In this document: one piece after another, positions 6,792 to 14,060 of the stretch
Position numbering within the stretch: position 1 is the stretch's first letter
How the letters are laid out: each line of letters opens with the position of its first letter
Assembly (NCBI GenBank): GCA_959602875.1
Contig: CAUGVQ010000028.1
Location: forward strand, 1 to 20,194
Direction of reading: 5' to 3'
Origin: an uncultured Collinsella sp.
GTDB lineage: Bacteria; Actinomycetota; Coriobacteriia; Coriobacteriales; Coriobacteriaceae
Length of the DNA stretch: 20,194 bases
The notes under the pieces: generated by a model
What the model saw: only the letters and a program-made list of their open reading frames with translations
Told to the model about the DNA's origin: nothing
The model's database searches: none
Position numbers and translations under genes: made by a program

Positions 6792-7694
6792 CTACTCTGT
6801 GCGCATGAAGACGAGGGCCGTATGCGCGGCAGGCGTGCGCGGGCAAGTGACAGCGTCCGAGAGTTCCGGCGCCAAGCAATAGCCAACATCAAAGCGCTCG
6901 AGCCCGCGGGCGTCTGTAACGCCGTGCTCCGCCATCCACCGGACCATGGAGCCGCGGGCGATCTTGGACGCCGTCGCGCGCTGCACCGGTTTGCCATCGC
7001 GCAAAGCCTCGCCAAAGGTACAGGTGACCACCTGTACGCTGGGCGAGAGGTGGGGGAGAACGGCGCGCGCGTACTCCACGCTCGCCAGATTCACCACCGT
7101 GACGACGCCGTCGTCTGTCGCGGCTGCTGCGCAACGTCCTTCGGCATCGCCGGCGCCTGCGGCCCTGCCGTCACTCCGGTTACCACCCTCAATCGCGTGT
7201 GCCAGTTTGTCGCCCCAGAACGCGTAGAGGTCGCGTGCCCCGTCGACAGCGAGCTTCGCCCCCATCTCGAGCCGGTAGGGCGCCACCGCATCAAAGGGCC
7301 GCACGCAGCCATAGAGGCCTGAGAGTATCCAGAGGTGCTCCGCCAGCCAGGCGAGCGCGTCCTCGTCCATAACCTCGGGCGCCATGCTGCGGTACTGGAT
7401 GCCCACGTAGGAGAAAGTGGCGGCGCTCACGCGTCTTGTCACAGCGGCAGCGTCGAGCGCGTCCACGTCTGCCACGGGTGCAAAGTCGTGCAGGCGCCCG
7501 ATGTTCTCAGCAAGGAGCTTCTCGTTCACACCCCAGAGCGCCTGCAGCCCCTCCGGCCCCTGAGTGCGCTCGATGTCGCAAAGCGCCCGCCACAGCCGCT
7601 CCGTCTCCCGCGGATACGGCGGGATCCCCCGTGGGGCAAAGGCGTCGCGCGCCACGCGCATCTGCTTGGCGGGGGAGATGATGACCTCGAGCAT
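6792..7694 (-). CDS. yaaA: Peroxide stress protein YaaA (UPF0246)
   Basis: The 300-residue cytoplasmic protein carries the family blocks in order: IISPAKQM at the N-terminus, FSYVGIQYRSM (about 95-104), ILSGLYGCVRPFD (123-135), PYRLEMGAKL, YAFWGDKL (157-164), VNLASVEYAR (201-210) and ARGSMVRWM. In E. coli YaaA lowers free intracellular iron during peroxide stress and binds DNA. An Ala/Gly-rich insert of about 25 residues (170-194) lies between the YAFWGDKL and NLAS blocks, making the protein longer than the usual 250-260. The ATG at 7694 has AAAGGA about 7 nt upstream. Together with the reverse rubrerythrin it gives the region an oxidative-stress flavour, but the two are not in an operon. Confidence 0.9.
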   Translation of the reverse strand: MLEVIISPAKQMRVARDAFAPRGIPPYPRETERLWRALCDIERTQGPEGLQALWGVNEKLLAENIGRLHDFAPVADVDALDAAAVTRRVSAATFSYVGIQYRSMAPEVMDEDALAWLAEHLWILSGLYGCVRPFDAVAPYRLEMGAKLAVDGARDLYAFWGDKLAHAIEGGNRSDGRAAGAGDAEGRCAAAATDDGVVTVVNLASVEYARAVLPHLSPSVQVVTCTFGEALRDGKPVQRATASKIARGSMVRWMAEHGVTDARGLERFDVGYCLAPELSDAVTCPRTPAAHTALVFMRTE

Positions 7695-7828
7695 AGAAGT
7701 CCTTTCGGGCGGGCAGAAGGAGTCTTCATAATGGTACTCTCTTTATACATTGCGTTTAATTGAGCAAGCTAGGTTCTAGGCATGCTGGTGAAACTGTTAT
7801 CTGGTTGTGGGCTTGAAGGATGTTTGGT

Positions 7829-8050
7829 ATGAGGATATGGCGCGATCCGGCTGGCTCTCTTGTTGACGACCAAAGGCTTCTGGCGTATCTGGCATCTTTT
7901 GGGAGTCTTTCGCATGCTCTCGACCACGGGGATATCGTCCTTGTCAGCGATAGCGATCGCGGCTCGTGTCAGGCGTCCGCGGCTTCTCGCCCCTGCGCGC
8001 GCAAGCGCTTGGCGGACTATCTTGCAGAGGACACGCTTAATCTGCCGTAG
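7829..8050 (+). CDS. Possible small hypothetical protein (73 aa)
   Basis: This frame begins with an ATG that has GAAGGA 8 nt upstream (7815-7820) and ends at a TAG before a large hairpin. The translation (MRIWRDPAGSLVDDQRLLAYL...) is acidic in the middle and shows no family I recognise. It has no signal peptide or membrane segment. Frames are also open in other registers here, so the whole 7695-8090 stretch may be non-coding or a decayed gene. The 484 bases between yaaA and the M18 gene otherwise hold only the yaaA promoter region and the hairpin at 8091-8155. Confidence 0.25.
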   Translation: MRIWRDPAGSLVDDQRLLAYLASFGSLSHALDHGDIVLVSDSDRGSCQASAASRPCARKRLADYLAEDTLNLP

Positions 8051-8090
8051 GCCTTGCGTCCGATTTGTTCCGCCGCCCCTATAGCGCAAA

Positions 8091-8155
8091 GGCCCCGCCC
8101 CCTTGCATAAGCGCGCATTCGCGAAGCGCTGCGCGCGTTGAAAGGGGGCGGGGCC
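8091..8155. terminator. Large GC-rich hairpin downstream of the M18 peptidase gene
   Basis: GGCCCCGCCCCCTT (8091-8104) pairs perfectly over 14 bp with AAGGGGGCGGGGCC (8142-8155). A second pair of GCGCGC blocks (8111-8116/8131-8136) lies inside. Read on the - strand it lies 24 nt after the peptidase stop and is followed by TTTGCG, so it probably terminates that gene. Confidence 0.65.
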
Positions 8156-8178
8156 CTCAGCTACGTGGTCGTCTGGGC

Positions 8179-9576
8179 CTATGCGCGGCCGATGAACGCC
8201 TTGTAGCCCTTGTACGCCTCGTAGACGTCGGCTTTGTTGGTGACCTCCCAGAGCGAGTGCATGCTAAGCACCGCCACGCCGGAGTCGATCACGTCCATGC
8301 CGTACTCGGCGAGGATGTAGGCGATGGTGCCACCGCCGCCCGCGCCGATGCGGCCGAGCTCGCAGGTCTGGAAGTCAACGCCCGCCTCGTCCATGATGTC
8401 GCGCACGAGCGCCATGTACTCGGCGTCGGCATCGTTGGAGCCGCCCTTGCCGCGGGATCCCGTGTACTTGTTGAAGCAGAGGCCGTGCCCCATGATGGCG
8501 GCGTTCTTCTTCTCAAAGCGGTCGGCGTAAAGCTGATCAAAGCCGGCGGACACGTCGGAGCTGAGCATGCGCGAGTTCGCGAGCGCACGGCGGAGCGCCA
8601 GCGCGCTGCCCTCGCCGGCGAGCGCCATGATCTCGGCCACGGTGTTCTCAAAGAAGCGGCTCGTCATGCCAGAGGCGCCCACCGAACCGATCTCCTCCTT
8701 GTCGACGAGCAGGCACACGCTCGTGCGCTCGACCTCGGTCACGTCGAGCTGAGCGGCGAGCGAGGTGTAGGCGCACACGCGGTCGTCCTGGCCATAGCCC
8801 AGGATCATCGAGCGGTCAAAGCCCATCTCACGCGCGGCGCCGGCGGGCACGACCTCGATCTCGGCGGAGAGGAAATCCTCCTCGTCGATATCGTACTTCT
8901 CCTTCAGGATGTCGAGCAGGTACTGCTTGACGGGCTCCTTGGCCTCGTCGTCCTTCTGCTCGTCAATCACCACGGGTCGGCCGCCCACGATGACGTCGAG
9001 GTTCTCATGGTCAACGGCCTCGGCAGCGGGCTTCTTCAGCTGGTCGCTCGCCAGGTGGATGAGCAGGTCAGAGACGCAAAAGACCGGGTCGTTCGCGTCC
9101 TCGCCCACGCACACCTCAACGGTGGTGCCGTTCTTCTTGCAAATGACGCCGTGCAGCGCGAGCGGGGTGGCGACCCAGTGGTAGGCCTTCACGCCGCCGT
9201 AGTAATGGGTGTCCAGATAGGCCATGTCGCCGGCCTCGTAGAGCGGGTTCTGTTTAAGGTCGAGGCGCGGGCTGTCAATGTGCGCGCCCAGAATGTTCAT
9301 GCCGCTCTCCATAGGCTCGGTGCCAAGGTTCACGAGCATGAGGGTCTTGTTGTGGCAGGTGGCGTAGACCTTGTCGCCAGCCTTGAGCTCACGGCCGAGT
9401 GCCGCCGCCTCGTCGAGTGAGATGTAGCCTGCCTCGCGGGCCATGGCGACGCTAGTGCGCACGCACTCGCGCTCGGTCTTGTTCTCGGAGATGAAGGTGC
9501 GGTAGTTGCCGCAGAGCTCCTCGAGCTGGGCGAGCTCGGTGCCGTTGTAGGACTTCCAGGCGCAGGGACGCTCCAT
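8179..9576 (-). CDS. M18 family aminopeptidase
   Basis: This 465-residue cytoplasmic zinc metallopeptidase removes N-terminal residues, often acidic ones, from peptides. Zinc-site motifs are visible: GAHIDSPRLDLK (His99, Asp101), LVDKEEIGS (the Glu-Glu pair), DDR in LGYGQDDRVCAY, and the C-terminal MHSLWEV (His440). Length matches the family (about 430-470), close to the ApeA-type members. The start is the ATG with AAAGGA upstream on the - strand; the open frame continues beyond it but the extension lacks family character and would lie upstream of the promoter at 9615-9623. It is monocistronic and ends in a long hairpin. Confidence 0.92.
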   Translation of the reverse strand: MERPCAWKSYNGTELAQLEELCGNYRTFISENKTERECVRTSVAMAREAGYISLDEAAALGRELKAGDKVYATCHNKTLMLVNLGTEPMESGMNILGAHIDSPRLDLKQNPLYEAGDMAYLDTHYYGGVKAYHWVATPLALHGVICKKNGTTVEVCVGEDANDPVFCVSDLLIHLASDQLKKPAAEAVDHENLDVIVGGRPVVIDEQKDDEAKEPVKQYLLDILKEKYDIDEEDFLSAEIEVVPAGAAREMGFDRSMILGYGQDDRVCAYTSLAAQLDVTEVERTSVCLLVDKEEIGSVGASGMTSRFFENTVAEIMALAGEGSALALRRALANSRMLSSDVSAGFDQLYADRFEKKNAAIMGHGLCFNKYTGSRGKGGSNDADAEYMALVRDIMDEAGVDFQTCELGRIGAGGGGTIAYILAEYGMDVIDSGVAVLSMHSLWEVTNKADVYEAYKGYKAFIGRA

Positions 9577-9614
9577 AGATGGATCCTTTCTTATTGCGGA
9601 TAGATGCAGACGCC

Positions 9615-9623
9615 ATGGTAGCA
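9615..9623 (-). promoter_or_regulatory. Extended -10 promoter of the M18 gene
   Basis: On the - strand TG-C-TACCAT lies about 38 nt before the ATG, in the same TGnTACnnT form as the other promoters here. Transcription would start near 9608, giving a short leader of about 30 nt. Confidence 0.5.
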
Positions 9624-9878
9624 CGCAGCTGCGGCAGGGGCGCGGTGCTTGCCATTCTCGCCTAGCTTTGCGCGGAACTTCCGCACGGAAGATGATCTTG
9701 TGCACACCGCCCGTGAAGGCGATCGTGCTTCTGTGGCAGCTTCGATCTTTTCTATGTATGCCTACAACGAGTTGTGTGAGCAGTCGAGATAATCGGTTGG
9801 CTCGCGGAAAACGGCGCTCATGATCCAAGGGCGTGCCGCTTAGAATGATGGAGTAGTTCGACGAGGGGAGGGCTGCCC
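9624..9878. other. Intergenic region between the M18 and LRR genes
   Basis: No convincing coding frame is seen. Two overlapping small palindromes, GCGGAA-C-TTCCGC (9672-9684) and CTTCCG-CA-CGGAAG (9678-9691), could be an operator. TAGAAT (9841-9846) is a possible -10 for the LRR gene; its -35 is not clear. GAGGGGAGGG (9863-9872) is the LRR ribosome binding site. The rest, about 9692-9815, shows nothing I can name. Confidence 0.4.
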
Positions 9879-11402
9879 GTGGACTGCATCGAAGCGCCGA
9901 ACTTATATACCGTTCGCACGTATGGCTCCTGGGTGAGCGAGCGGAGCTTGAAGCGGGCCTTGGAGAGCGTCTCTCCCACAAGGCGCGCGCAAGCCGTGCG
10001 CGCCGAGGACCGCCGCGGTCTGCCCGGGCGCCTGCCCGATGCGTACCGCGCCGAGCTCATGGAGGCTGCCCGTAGACATCTTCCGCTGGGCAGCAGCGTC
10101 TCTCGCTCCGCCCTCCGCAAGCACTTGGTGCCCATCGAGGACCAGGTCTCCTCGCAGAGCTGCTACGTTCTTTGGGACGGGCGAAGCGCTCGTACGGAGG
10201 TATATAACGTGCCCGCCGGCACGGCGGAGGCGAGCTGTTGCCGTACGGAGAGCCTGGACTTTGCCGCACCGGGTATGTGGGGCATCTGCGACACGCTCGA
10301 CGCCGAGCTCATCGAGGCGTTTCTTGCGGAGGGTTATGGCACGGAGGCCGATGTCTCCGCAGTTGTCGATGCCGGCGATGAGGGGCTGCTCGACGTATTC
10401 CGGCGCTACGGGGTCTCCCTCTCGCCAAAGCGCGTGATCGACGGTTCCTGCTATGTCAGACCCTGTCGCGGCGGGTTTGAGATTGATGTTCCCAATGGCG
10501 TGGTCGCCATCTCCGAGCGGGCGTTTGGTGCAGACCGCCTTGCCATGGCTAACTGGGGCTCGGATGTTCCCAAGTGGCTTTGCGCCGGCGGCGCCTGCGA
10601 GCATGAGCCGGTCGCCTTCGCTCCTCGCGAGTTGAGGTGCAAGCGCATCAAGTTGCCTGACTCGCTGCGCTACATCGGTCCCCGCGCGTTTGAGGGAGTG
10701 CTTGCGGAGAACGTCGTTTTACCTTCATCGGTTGCATACGTCGGGCCGGGGGCATTTTACGGGGCCAAGCGTGTGACGGTCTTTGATTCCGTGTCGCCAG
10801 AGGCCTATCCGGCGGAGGACATCATAGATGTCTCGGGTGGAATACCCAATGCGCCTCTCGGGTGGATAGGGATAAAGCCGATGGAGTGCGCGCCCTTCTG
10901 CATCGCCAATGCGTATCTGGCGGACTTCGAGGTGATCGTGCGCTCCGCCGCTTCCGGAGAGGTGCGGTACCGGGTTTACCTGCCGCTCGGCCAGATGAAA
11001 AACGAATCGGTGCACGCGCGGTATCCGGGAACGGTCTTAGAGCGCTACCAGGGGATCGCCTCGGTGCTCGTCTCCTCATGGGGCCGCGGTGCGAGTTTCG
11101 CGTTCCCTCGGCTGGACGCGATGTTCGACCGCTTGCCCAATCAGCGTGCGAAGCTCAAGACGGCGATTAACCGCTTGGCGTATCCGGTTGACCTTCCTCG
11201 TGAGACGCGTGAGCGGTACGAGGCGTATGTTGCGCGCAACGCCCGCCGTGCGGTGGCGATTATGGCGGAGGATGATGAGGCGGATGAGCTGCGGGCGCTC
11301 AAGCACCTGCTGGTCAAGGGCCGAAACTTGCCGTCGCTTATCGAGGCGTGCGCGAAGGCGCGCCGCATGCGCTCGTATCTGAAGAGTCTAGCCCAACAAT
11401 AA
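9879..11402 (+). CDS. Leucine-rich repeat (BspA-like) protein of unknown function
   Basis: This is a 507-residue protein without a signal peptide, so probably cytoplasmic. The middle carries degenerate BspA-type LRR units: VVAISERAFG near residue 207, IKLPDSLRYIGPRAFEG near 255-271 and VVLPSSVAYVGPGAFYG near 275-291. The N-terminal 130 residues contain a basic, helical segment (SPTRRAQAVRAEDRRG). Around residues 160-180, DAGDEGLLDVFRRYG looks ankyrin-like. The C-terminal 100 residues are charged and helical. The start is a GTG with GAGGGGAGGG 6 nt upstream. It precedes the crRNA-like element and cas3 on the same strand, but a 245-bp gap with separate promoters makes it unlikely to be part of the CRISPR operon. 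No function can be assigned. Confidence 0.7.
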   Translation: MDCIEAPNLYTVRTYGSWVSERSLKRALESVSPTRRAQAVRAEDRRGLPGRLPDAYRAELMEAARRHLPLGSSVSRSALRKHLVPIEDQVSSQSCYVLWDGRSARTEVYNVPAGTAEASCCRTESLDFAAPGMWGICDTLDAELIEAFLAEGYGTEADVSAVVDAGDEGLLDVFRRYGVSLSPKRVIDGSCYVRPCRGGFEIDVPNGVVAISERAFGADRLAMANWGSDVPKWLCAGGACEHEPVAFAPRELRCKRIKLPDSLRYIGPRAFEGVLAENVVLPSSVAYVGPGAFYGAKRVTVFDSVSPEAYPAEDIIDVSGGIPNAPLGWIGIKPMECAPFCIANAYLADFEVIVRSAASGEVRYRVYLPLGQMKNESVHARYPGTVLERYQGIASVLVSSWGRGASFAFPRLDAMFDRLPNQRAKLKTAINRLAYPVDLPRETRERYEAYVARNARRAVAIMAEDDEADELRALKHLLVKGRNLPSLIEACAKARRMRSYLKSLAQQ

Positions 11403-11464
11403 TCACATTGCGGACAATTTAGTGCTGCTCGAGTGTTTTCTTGCGCCGGGCAGGCTGTATCCGC

Positions 11465-11473
11465 TGTTACGAT
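11465..11473 (+). promoter_or_regulatory. Extended -10 promoter of the solitary repeat RNA
   Basis: TG-T-TACGAT, followed by AG, matches the tRNA-Leu and permease promoters in this window. Its last base is 7 nt before the first base of the degenerate repeat, so transcription would start at or next to 11480. The array promoter has the same 7-nt spacing to repeat 1. A TTGCGC at 11441-11446 is too far away (21 nt) to be a good -35. Confidence 0.6.
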
Positions 11474-11479
11474 AGATGT

Positions 11480-11541
11480 GTCGCGCCTTATGCGCGTGGG
11501 TTGAAACATTAGCCGGGTGATGATCGCCCAGCATGGGTCGG
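11480..11541 (+). ncRNA. Putative CreR-like crRNA guide (degenerate CRISPR repeat + seed spacer)
   Basis: A single 28-nt degenerate repeat (11480-11507) retains the type I-C architecture: CGCGC-CTTAT-GCGCG forms the hairpin in place of CGCACCC-TTCAC-GGGTGCG, and the 3' handle GTGGGTTGAAAC differs from the array handle by one base. Cas5c should therefore still bind and cut it. The sequence after it (from 11508) begins ATTAGCCGGGT. On the minus strand of the cas3 promoter, TTC is followed by ATTAGACGGGT (11584 down to 11574). That is 10 of 11 matches with the mismatch at position 6, after which similarity ends. Such partly matching guides are known to direct Cascade to repress cas operons in other subtypes. 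The 3' end is a guess based on a 34-nt spacer. Alternatives are a leftover repeat, or an RNA stem between the two complementary blocks. Confidence 0.7.
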
Positions 11542-11569
11542 TGAACGGTCACAACTACCGTTCACCGAC
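11537..11569. repeat. Perfect 13-bp inverted repeat upstream of cas3
   Basis: GTCGGTGAACGGT (11537-11549) and ACCGTTCACCGAC (11557-11569) are exact reverse complements around the 7-nt loop CACAACT. No T-run follows. It could end or cap the crRNA-like RNA, or be an operator overlapping the -35 region of the cas promoter. Confidence 0.75.
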
Positions 11570-11573
11570 TTCT

Positions 11574-11593
11574 ACCCGTCTAATGAATATAAG
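11574..11593 (+). promoter_or_regulatory. cas operon promoter with embedded Cascade target site
   Basis: TATAAG at 11588-11593 is a good -10 candidate, about 55 nt before the cas3 ATG. Directly upstream, GAA (11585-11587) is TTC on the minus strand, the type I-C PAM, and 11574-11584 is the seed match to the solitary guide. Cascade bound here would cover the space between -35 and -10. No good -35 is visible. Confidence 0.5.
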
Positions 11594-11647
11594 TATGGAA
11601 TAACGCGTAACATGTAGGTAGGCAACCGCGTGAGAAGGGCGGTCGGC

Positions 11648-14023
11648 ATGCAGAGATGGTACGCGCATACAACAGAGTCAAGTGATCCTGAAACTTGGCA
11701 ACCTCTTGAGTGCCACCTGCGAAACGTTGCAGTTCAGGCAGAGGCGTTTGCCGCTTCGTTTGGATACGGGCGTTGGGGCTATGCACTCGGCTTGCTTCAT
11801 GATATTGGAAAAGCGACCTTGCAGTTCCAGAAACGTTTAAGAGGAAGCTCAGAGCCGGTCGACCATGCAACGGCGGGAGCGGCGTTGGCGTGCGAGCGCT
11901 ATGGTACCGGTGGTGGTATCGAGAGCATGCTGCTCGCCTATGCCCTCGCGGGCCATCACGGCGGCGTGCCCAACGGTATCGTGCAAGAGGCGGGTGAACG
12001 TACACCACTGACGGAGCGCTTGGACAAACGTTGCGTCCGGGGGCCTTCTCTTTCTCAGCTATTACAAGAGCTGACGGGGATGGGGCTGGAACTCCCGAAA
12101 TACGACGACCTAGAGCCGCTAAATTTGGTTGGTCGTCTTGCGGCGGCGCGAGAGCGGGGATGCGACCAGCGTTCCGCTGAGAAGCAAGTCGTCTTCTCAC
12201 TTTCCGTACTTTGTCGCATGTTGTATTCATGCCTTGTCGACGCGGATTATCTCGATACCGAGCAGTTTATGACGCCGGAGACGGCGGGTATTCGTCGCGC
12301 ACGTTCATTTGACACGGTTGAGACGCTCTCGAGATTGCTGGATGCACATATGGAGCGTCTCATGGCACTGGCGCCGGACACGCCTGTCAACCGTGCTCGC
12401 GCTTCGATTCTACGCGATTGTCGAGCGGCGTCTTTGCGTAGTAGAGGGATCTTTACGCTGTCGACCCCTACAGGAGGGGGGAAGACGCTGTCGGTTATGG
12501 GGTTTGCGATACCACATGCCCTCAGACATGGTTGCTCGCGAATCATCTACGCATCTCCATTCACTTCGATTACCAGCCAGACCGCCGAGGTCTTCCGAAA
12601 CATATTTGGCGATGCAAACGTTCTCGAGCATCATTCCAATTTCGATTTTGAACAGTTGGGAGATGAGCGGAGCAGGCAGTATCGCTTGGCGATTCAAAAT
12701 TGGGATGCGCCCATTGTCGTTACCACAAACGTTCAGCTGCTCGAATCGCTCTACTCAAATAAACCGGGAGCGTGCCGAAAGCTGCACAACATCGCCAATA
12801 GCGTCATAGTGCTTGATGAAGCCCAGACGCTGCCCGATGGACTTTTGACGGCAACGCTCGCCATGCTCGAAGGGCTTGTTGTTGATTATGGCGCCAGCGT
12901 TGTGCTGTGCACGGCGACTCAGCCCGCGCTAGAAAACCGGTGGCCGTTCTGCTCGCGGCCGCAGGAGATCGTCCAGCACCGTGAGGGGTTCGACGAGGTG
13001 TTTGGGCGGCGTACGCGGTTCGAGTACGTGCGTGGCGTAACGGAGGAAGAGCTCGCAGATGATCTGGCTGCGAAACACCAGGTTCTTTGTGTCGTGGGAA
13101 CTAAGGCAAAGGCGCGTGGCCTATATGAGGCGGTAAGGTGTCGTTTGTTGGAAGACTCTGAGCTCGACAATGCTGCGCCCACCCAAGGTATATTCCATCT
13201 CAGTGCGAACATGACGCCTTTGCACCGTTCGAAGTTGCTGGAGGAGATTCGAGCGCGCTTAAGCAATGATAATCGTTGCGTCGTGGTGTCAACGCAGCTT
13301 ATCGAGGCGGGCGTGGATGTTGATTTTCCTTGCGTATACCGCGAGCTTGCGGGTCTCGATTCTCTATTTCAAGCTGCGGGAAGATGCAACCGCGAGGGGC
13401 GGAGATCCGAGGGCGTCGTCAAGGTCTTTGAGCTTGAGAATGACCCCGTGCGAGTTGGTGGGTCGGATGAAAGGAAGACGGCGCCCCTCGCCCGCACTTG
13501 GCTCGAACGCATGAAAGGCATTGCTCGCATGCTTATCGAAGACCGCGGTGGCGTTATCGACGAGAGCCTGATAAAACCCTTCTTCTCGGAGCGTTACGGC
13601 TTTGAGCCCGAGCTGCTCGACGAGCGCGAGATATACCGTGAGCTAACAAACGTGCAGCTTGTGCATAGTGAATATAAGACGCTGCGACTTGAAACGGTTG
13701 CCCAGCGTTACAAGATCATCGACGATACGGCAAAAACCGTATTTGTTCCCTGGGGTGAAGCAGGCTTGGCGCTACTTAATCGCCTGGCGCGATGCGTAGA
13801 GGCAGGGGGTGCACCTGCCTCAATGGCTGCAACGTTGCAGCGTAGCAGTATCTCTGTCCGCACGGACGTATACGATGCTCTTGTCCGGGGCGGAGCGATT
13901 GATGCGAAGTCCTTTGAGCCCATCAGCGTGCTGCGCGTAGCATCCGCGTGCAGTGCGTTTTACAGCGACGAGGTTGGGTTGTTGGAGCCCGGGGAGGAGG
14001 AGCAGAAGGAGCTTATCTTCTAA
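11648..14023 (+). CDS. cas3: CRISPR-associated nuclease/helicase Cas3 (type I-C)
   Basis: The effector is recruited by Cascade to degrade target DNA. It has 791 residues from this start. The N-terminal HD nuclease domain has His23, LLHDIGK (His51, Asp52), VDHATAG (His73) and AGHHGG (His103/104). The SF2 helicase follows: Walker A TPTGGGKT (Lys279), ASPFTSI, the Walker B variant VLDEAQ (Asp390), CTATQPAL, and motif VI QAAGRCNREGR (from Gln575). All key residues are intact. The ATG is chosen because family members start a few residues before YAHT and AGAAGGG lies 8 nt upstream. A GTG at 11630 with AGGTAGG upstream would add six residues. It is the first gene of the operon, 37 nt ahead of cas5c. 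Confidence 0.95.
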   Translation: MQRWYAHTTESSDPETWQPLECHLRNVAVQAEAFAASFGYGRWGYALGLLHDIGKATLQFQKRLRGSSEPVDHATAGAALACERYGTGGGIESMLLAYALAGHHGGVPNGIVQEAGERTPLTERLDKRCVRGPSLSQLLQELTGMGLELPKYDDLEPLNLVGRLAAARERGCDQRSAEKQVVFSLSVLCRMLYSCLVDADYLDTEQFMTPETAGIRRARSFDTVETLSRLLDAHMERLMALAPDTPVNRARASILRDCRAASLRSRGIFTLSTPTGGGKTLSVMGFAIPHALRHGCSRIIYASPFTSITSQTAEVFRNIFGDANVLEHHSNFDFEQLGDERSRQYRLAIQNWDAPIVVTTNVQLLESLYSNKPGACRKLHNIANSVIVLDEAQTLPDGLLTATLAMLEGLVVDYGASVVLCTATQPALENRWPFCSRPQEIVQHREGFDEVFGRRTRFEYVRGVTEEELADDLAAKHQVLCVVGTKAKARGLYEAVRCRLLEDSELDNAAPTQGIFHLSANMTPLHRSKLLEEIRARLSNDNRCVVVSTQLIEAGVDVDFPCVYRELAGLDSLFQAAGRCNREGRRSEGVVKVFELENDPVRVGGSDERKTAPLARTWLERMKGIARMLIEDRGGVIDESLIKPFFSERYGFEPELLDEREIYRELTNVQLVHSEYKTLRLETVAQRYKIIDDTAKTVFVPWGEAGLALLNRLARCVEAGGAPASMAATLQRSSISVRTDVYDALVRGGAIDAKSFEPISVLRVASACSAFYSDEVGLLEPGEEEQKELIF

Positions 14024-14060
14024 AGGGTTGGCGCATCGAGACAGGGAGGAAGGAGGAAGT

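Noticed and set aside
8065..9420. 451-residue + strand frame opposite the M18 peptidase
   Set aside because: Low-complexity His/Val/Leu-rich translation and antisense to a clear metallopeptidase.
11480..11507. Solitary repeat seen merely as the remnant of a second array
   Set aside because: A remnant would not explain the dedicated promoter at array-like spacing nor the adjoining seed match with a TTC PAM in the cas promoter. It stays as the null hypothesis.
11580..12230. Minus-strand frame over the start of cas3, considered as a possible toxin or antisense regulator
   Set aside because: It covers the HD domain of cas3 and has no recognisable start signal or domain; a CreTA-like toxin would be a small separate gene, which I do not see.
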